From NCBI GenBank assembly GCA_937873255.1, contig CALMVM010000223.1:2145-10450 (forward strand): a stretch of DNA of 8,306 bases, written 5' to 3'. Under the pieces are notes generated by a model. It ran no database searches, had not been told where the DNA came from, and saw only the letters and a program-made list of their open reading frames with translations. The stretch comes from an uncultured Verrucomicrobiota bacterium. Lineage in GTDB: Bacteria > Verrucomicrobiota > Verrucomicrobiia > Chthoniobacterales > SZAS-18. The position numbers and the translations under genes were made by a program. This document shows positions 7,165 through 8,306 of the stretch, piece after piece. Numbering within the stretch: the first letter of the stretch is position 1; each line of letters begins with the position of its first letter.

Positions 7165-7177
7165 ATTCATCTTATCT
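7150..7177 (+). promoter_or_regulatory. Possible transposase promoter overlapping the left IS end
   Basis: TTGATT at 7150-7155 and TTATCT at 7172-7177 are separated by 16 bases and could serve as -35 and -10 boxes, with transcription starting only a few bases before the insA ATG at 7191. IS1 elements commonly carry their transposase promoter partly within the left repeat. The -10 box is a poor match to consensus, and promoter rules for this host are unknown, so this is a weak call. Confidence 0.35.
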
Positions 7178-7190
7178 GCGATGCTGTGCG

Positions 7191-7493
7191 ATGGCACGAA
7201 CATCTTCTTTGGCAGCAGAGGCCGCTCCGCGCTGCACGGCGTGCGGCAGCGAGCGCATTGTCAAAAACGGCAAGAACGTCTGCGGCCACCAGCAGTTTCG
7301 TTGTCGAGCTTGTGGGGTGAGCCGGGTGCTCGCGCCCAAGAGCCGCGAGACCGCGCCCGAGCGCAAGGCGGAAGTGCTCCGCGCCGTGGCCACCGAGCGA
7401 CTGAGCCTGCGGGCGGCCCAGCGCGTCTTCGGCGTGGCGCGTGGCACGATCTCCAAGTGGCTCGAAAAAAAGCCGAAGCCCTCCCGCCGCTAA
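7191..7493 (+). CDS. insA: InsA-type protein of the IS1 element (zinc finger and helix-turn-helix)
   Basis: This 100-residue product is the zero-frame protein made when the ribosome does not shift. Cysteines at 15, 18, 38 and 41 (CTAC and CRAC) form the zinc finger typical of IS1 InsA. A helix-turn-helix at about residues 71-92 (LRAAQRVFGVARGTISKWL) is the DNA-binding part that recognises the terminal repeats. In IS1, free InsA represses the element by occupying its left end, competing with the full transposase; the same is expected here. Termination comes at TAA 7491-7493, just past the slippage site. The start has no visible ribosome site. The ATG at 7181 belongs to the other frame and was not chosen because it would skip the zinc finger. 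Confidence 0.88.
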   Translation: MARTSSLAAEAAPRCTACGSERIVKNGKNVCGHQQFRCRACGVSRVLAPKSRETAPERKAEVLRAVATERLSLRAAQRVFGVARGTISKWLEKKPKPSRR

Positions 7494-7930
7494 GCGACAC
7501 GCTTTTGCCTGCCGAGGCGGGCGACGTGCTGGAGTTGGACGAACTTTGGAGCTTTGCCGGTTCCAAGGCCAACGCCCGCTGGGTTTGGATCGCGCTGTGC
7601 CGCCAGACGCGCCAGGTCGTCGCCTATTTCGTTGGTGACCGTTCGGCCGACGCGGCTCGTGCCTTGCGTGAGCGCATCCCGACAGCCTATCGCTGCCGCG
7701 CCACGCGCAGCGACTTCTGGCTGGCGTACAGCGAAGTCTTTCCCCGCCGCACCCACCGCTGCACCGGCAAGGGCGCGGGCGAAACCTGCTATGTCGAGCG
7801 TTGGAACTGCACTCTGCGCCAACGCCTGGGCCGTTTCGTACGAAAAACGCTCTCCTTCTCCAAATGCGACCGGATGCACGAACTGGCCCTGCGCTTGTTC
7901 ATTCATCATCACAACCTGTCCTTTAATTAA
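7191..7930 (+). CDS. insB: IS1-family transposase InsAB', made by -1 frameshift
   Basis: A -1 shift at 7466-7472 joins the first 94 codons of insA to the insB frame and gives a 246-residue DDE transposase, slightly longer than the 232 residues of classical IS1. The insB part shows the expected catalytic residues: Asp117 in LELDELWSF, Asp175 in TRSDFWLAY, and Glu203 in CYVERWNCTLRQRLGRF, followed by the family signature VRKTLSFSK. The N-terminal zinc finger and helix-turn-helix come from the insA part. No stop or indel breaks either frame, so the enzyme looks functional. It cuts and rejoins the ends at 7139 and 7941. Programmed frameshifting keeps transposase levels low and is the known control in IS1; that it operates here is inferred from the slippery heptamer. 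Confidence 0.92.
7466..7472 (+). promoter_or_regulatory. A AAA AAG slippery heptamer for -1 ribosomal frameshifting
   Basis: The insA codons GAA AAA AAG contain a heptamer in the X XXY YYZ arrangement within a run of seven A (7465-7471). A -1 slip moves ribosomes from insA into the open insB frame. Downstream, CCCGCC at 7483-7488 can pair with GGCGGG at 7516-7521, a stem that might stimulate the shift from 10 bases beyond the heptamer. The slippery site is seen directly; the role of the stem is a guess. Confidence 0.85.
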
Positions 7931-7941
7931 TCACCACCACC
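7916..7941 (-). repeat. IS1 right terminal inverted repeat (IRR)
   Basis: It begins CTGTCCTTTAATTAATC and ends CACCACC, the inverted counterpart of the left end with three mismatches in 26. It contains the TAA stop of the transposase at 7928-7930. Confidence 0.93.
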
Positions 7942-7949
7942 CAAAGTCG
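7942..7949. repeat. Right copy of the 8-bp IS1 target site duplication
   Basis: CAAAGTCG follows the right end of the element and is identical to 7131-7138. Its last three bases overlap the left arm of the palindrome at 7947-7962, so insertion took place at the edge of that palindrome. Confidence 0.9.
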
Positions 7950-7962
7950 AAGCAAGCTTCGA
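7947..7962. repeat. Second palindrome with AGCAAGCT core, beside the IS1 insertion point
   Basis: TCGAAGC and GCTTCGA pair perfectly around AA (practical stem of 6 bp with a CAAG loop), followed by GGTAT. Removing the IS and one target copy places this palindrome about 50 bases after the one at 7080-7097, which has the same core and a similar trailing GGCAT. Only the arm sequence differs, in the way paired REP or short-palindrome repeats vary. Confidence 0.6.
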
Positions 7963-8138
7963 GGTATCCGACCCAAAGGGAATGAAGCAATCATTCAGAC
8001 ATGGCTTCGCTTTTCGAGCCGAAGGATCGTAAGCGGAACGCCGACCTTTCAATTACCCACAAGTTTTCTGCGCTTGAGGGGACGGCTCCCACTCGGATTG
8101 TCGGTGCAAAACGATGATTTTTGCGGCAGAGCTTGGCG
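7963..8138. other. Spacer with no convincing gene
   Basis: About 176 bases between the palindrome and the last gene. A 38-codon open frame (ATG 8001 to TGA 8115-8117, starting MASLFEPKDRKRNAD) is in the same frame as the gene at 8139 but has no ribosome site and no recognisable motif. It is not called as a gene. No terminator, tRNA or clear promoter was seen. Confidence 0.5.
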
Positions 8139-8306
8139 ATGGCGGCTGGTAAGCAGGGCGGGCCCACCTCCAAAAACAAGCAACAAGGAACGGGCACGGA
8201 CCCGGCGGCCCCCTCTTGGATTGATCAGGAAGCGGGGGAAGGTCACTTTGCCGCTGACGAGACCCACTTTTCCGAGCCACAGGGAGAGTTAGCCCGAGGC
8301 GTGTTT
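8139..8306 (+). CDS. 5' end of an unrecognised gene, running off the window
   Basis: ATG 8139 opens a frame that is uninterrupted to the end of the window (56 codons). The visible N-terminus, MAAGKQGGPTSKNKQQ, is Gly/Lys/Gln-rich and probably disordered. It is followed by APSWIDQEAGEGHFAADE and then HFSEPQGELARGVF. There is no signal peptide or membrane segment, so the protein is probably cytoplasmic. No family is recognised from this fragment. An in-frame TTG at 8121 is an alternative start just after a TGA at 8115-8117; neither has a good ribosome site. Its codon use is GC-rich, like the RHS core and unlike the small genes before the IS, so it may mark the return to the host backbone. Longer frames on either strand here have Arg/Pro-rich translations typical of shadows. 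Confidence 0.5.
   Translation, partial: MAAGKQGGPTSKNKQQGTGTDPAAPSWIDQEAGEGHFAADETHFSEPQGELARGVF

Larger units (their letters stand above)
7139..7941 (+). mobile_element. Complete IS1-family insertion sequence, 803 bp
   Basis: The element begins with GGT and ends with ACC, as IS1-family elements do. It has 26-bp terminal inverted repeats matching at 23 positions, carries overlapping insA and insB frames joined by an A-rich slippage site, and is flanked by a perfect 8-bp direct repeat, CAAAGTCG. The insB stop codon lies inside the right terminal repeat, a compact layout usual for the family. The length is close to the 768 bp of the enterobacterial type element. All catalytic and DNA-binding motifs look intact, so it is probably able to transpose. 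It separates the post-RHS small genes from the gene at the right edge. Confidence 0.96.

Noticed and set aside
7181..7465. ATG 7181 as the start of a separate 249-residue transposase in the insB frame
   Set aside because: The frame is open, but its first 94 codons give a sequence lacking the IS1 zinc finger and helix-turn-helix, which lie in the insA frame. The frameshift product explains both frames.
8001..8117. 38-codon + strand frame starting MASLFEPKD
   Set aside because: No ribosome site, no motif and very short. It shares frame with the gene at 8139 across a TGA, so a broken longer N-terminus is possible but cannot be supported.
8049..8280. Overlapping minus-strand open frames of 68-75 codons at the right end
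   Set aside because: Arg/Pro/Ser-rich translations without motifs, opposite the more plausible + strand gene at 8139.

Overview
The window reads as a chromosomal accessory locus from a fairly GC-rich Gram-negative bacterium, most likely Verrucomicrobiota or a related PVC lineage. This assignment is inferred from three things: a secreted protein with thrombospondin type 3 calcium-binding repeats, a giant RHS/YD-repeat protein with an N-terminal TPR plus C39-like papain fold and a small Ig-like insert, and the style of the YD repeats. No marker gene is present to prove it.

Layout, all genes on the + strand. (1) 1-420: the C-terminal end of an exported protein with TSP3-type repeats. (2) 469-5817: a 1782-residue RHS protein (signal/TM segment, TPR-like region, C39-like domain, Cys/Gly-rich linker, long YD-repeat shell, Ig-like insert, RHS core ending in DPLG, then a 188-residue variable C-terminus). 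(3) 5824-7074: an AT-richer tail of small genes of unknown family (80 aa with two membrane segments; 168 aa soluble; 78 or 105 aa with two membrane segments) plus an orphan open fragment at 6075-6230. The arrangement fits an RHS polymorphic toxin with its immunity gene, followed by one or more orphan toxin-tip/immunity modules; no toxin or immunity family could be named from sequence alone. (4) 7139-7941: a complete 803-bp IS1-family element with 26-bp inverted repeats, a perfect 8-bp target duplication and an A-rich -1 frameshift site between insA and insB. It inserted at the edge of a small palindrome that resembles a second palindrome just upstream. (5) 8139-8306: the 5' end of an unrecognised gene running off the window.

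Working model (inference): the RHS protein is exported and its shell encloses the C-terminal tip. The C39-like domain may have a processing role or may be a structural relic. The gene just downstream protects the producer, and the further small genes are leftovers of previous tip exchanges. The drop in GC content just at the DPLG boundary supports modular exchange. The most noteworthy parts are the uncharacterised C-terminal tip and its neighbours, the C39-like/RHS combination, and the palindrome pair disturbed by IS1.
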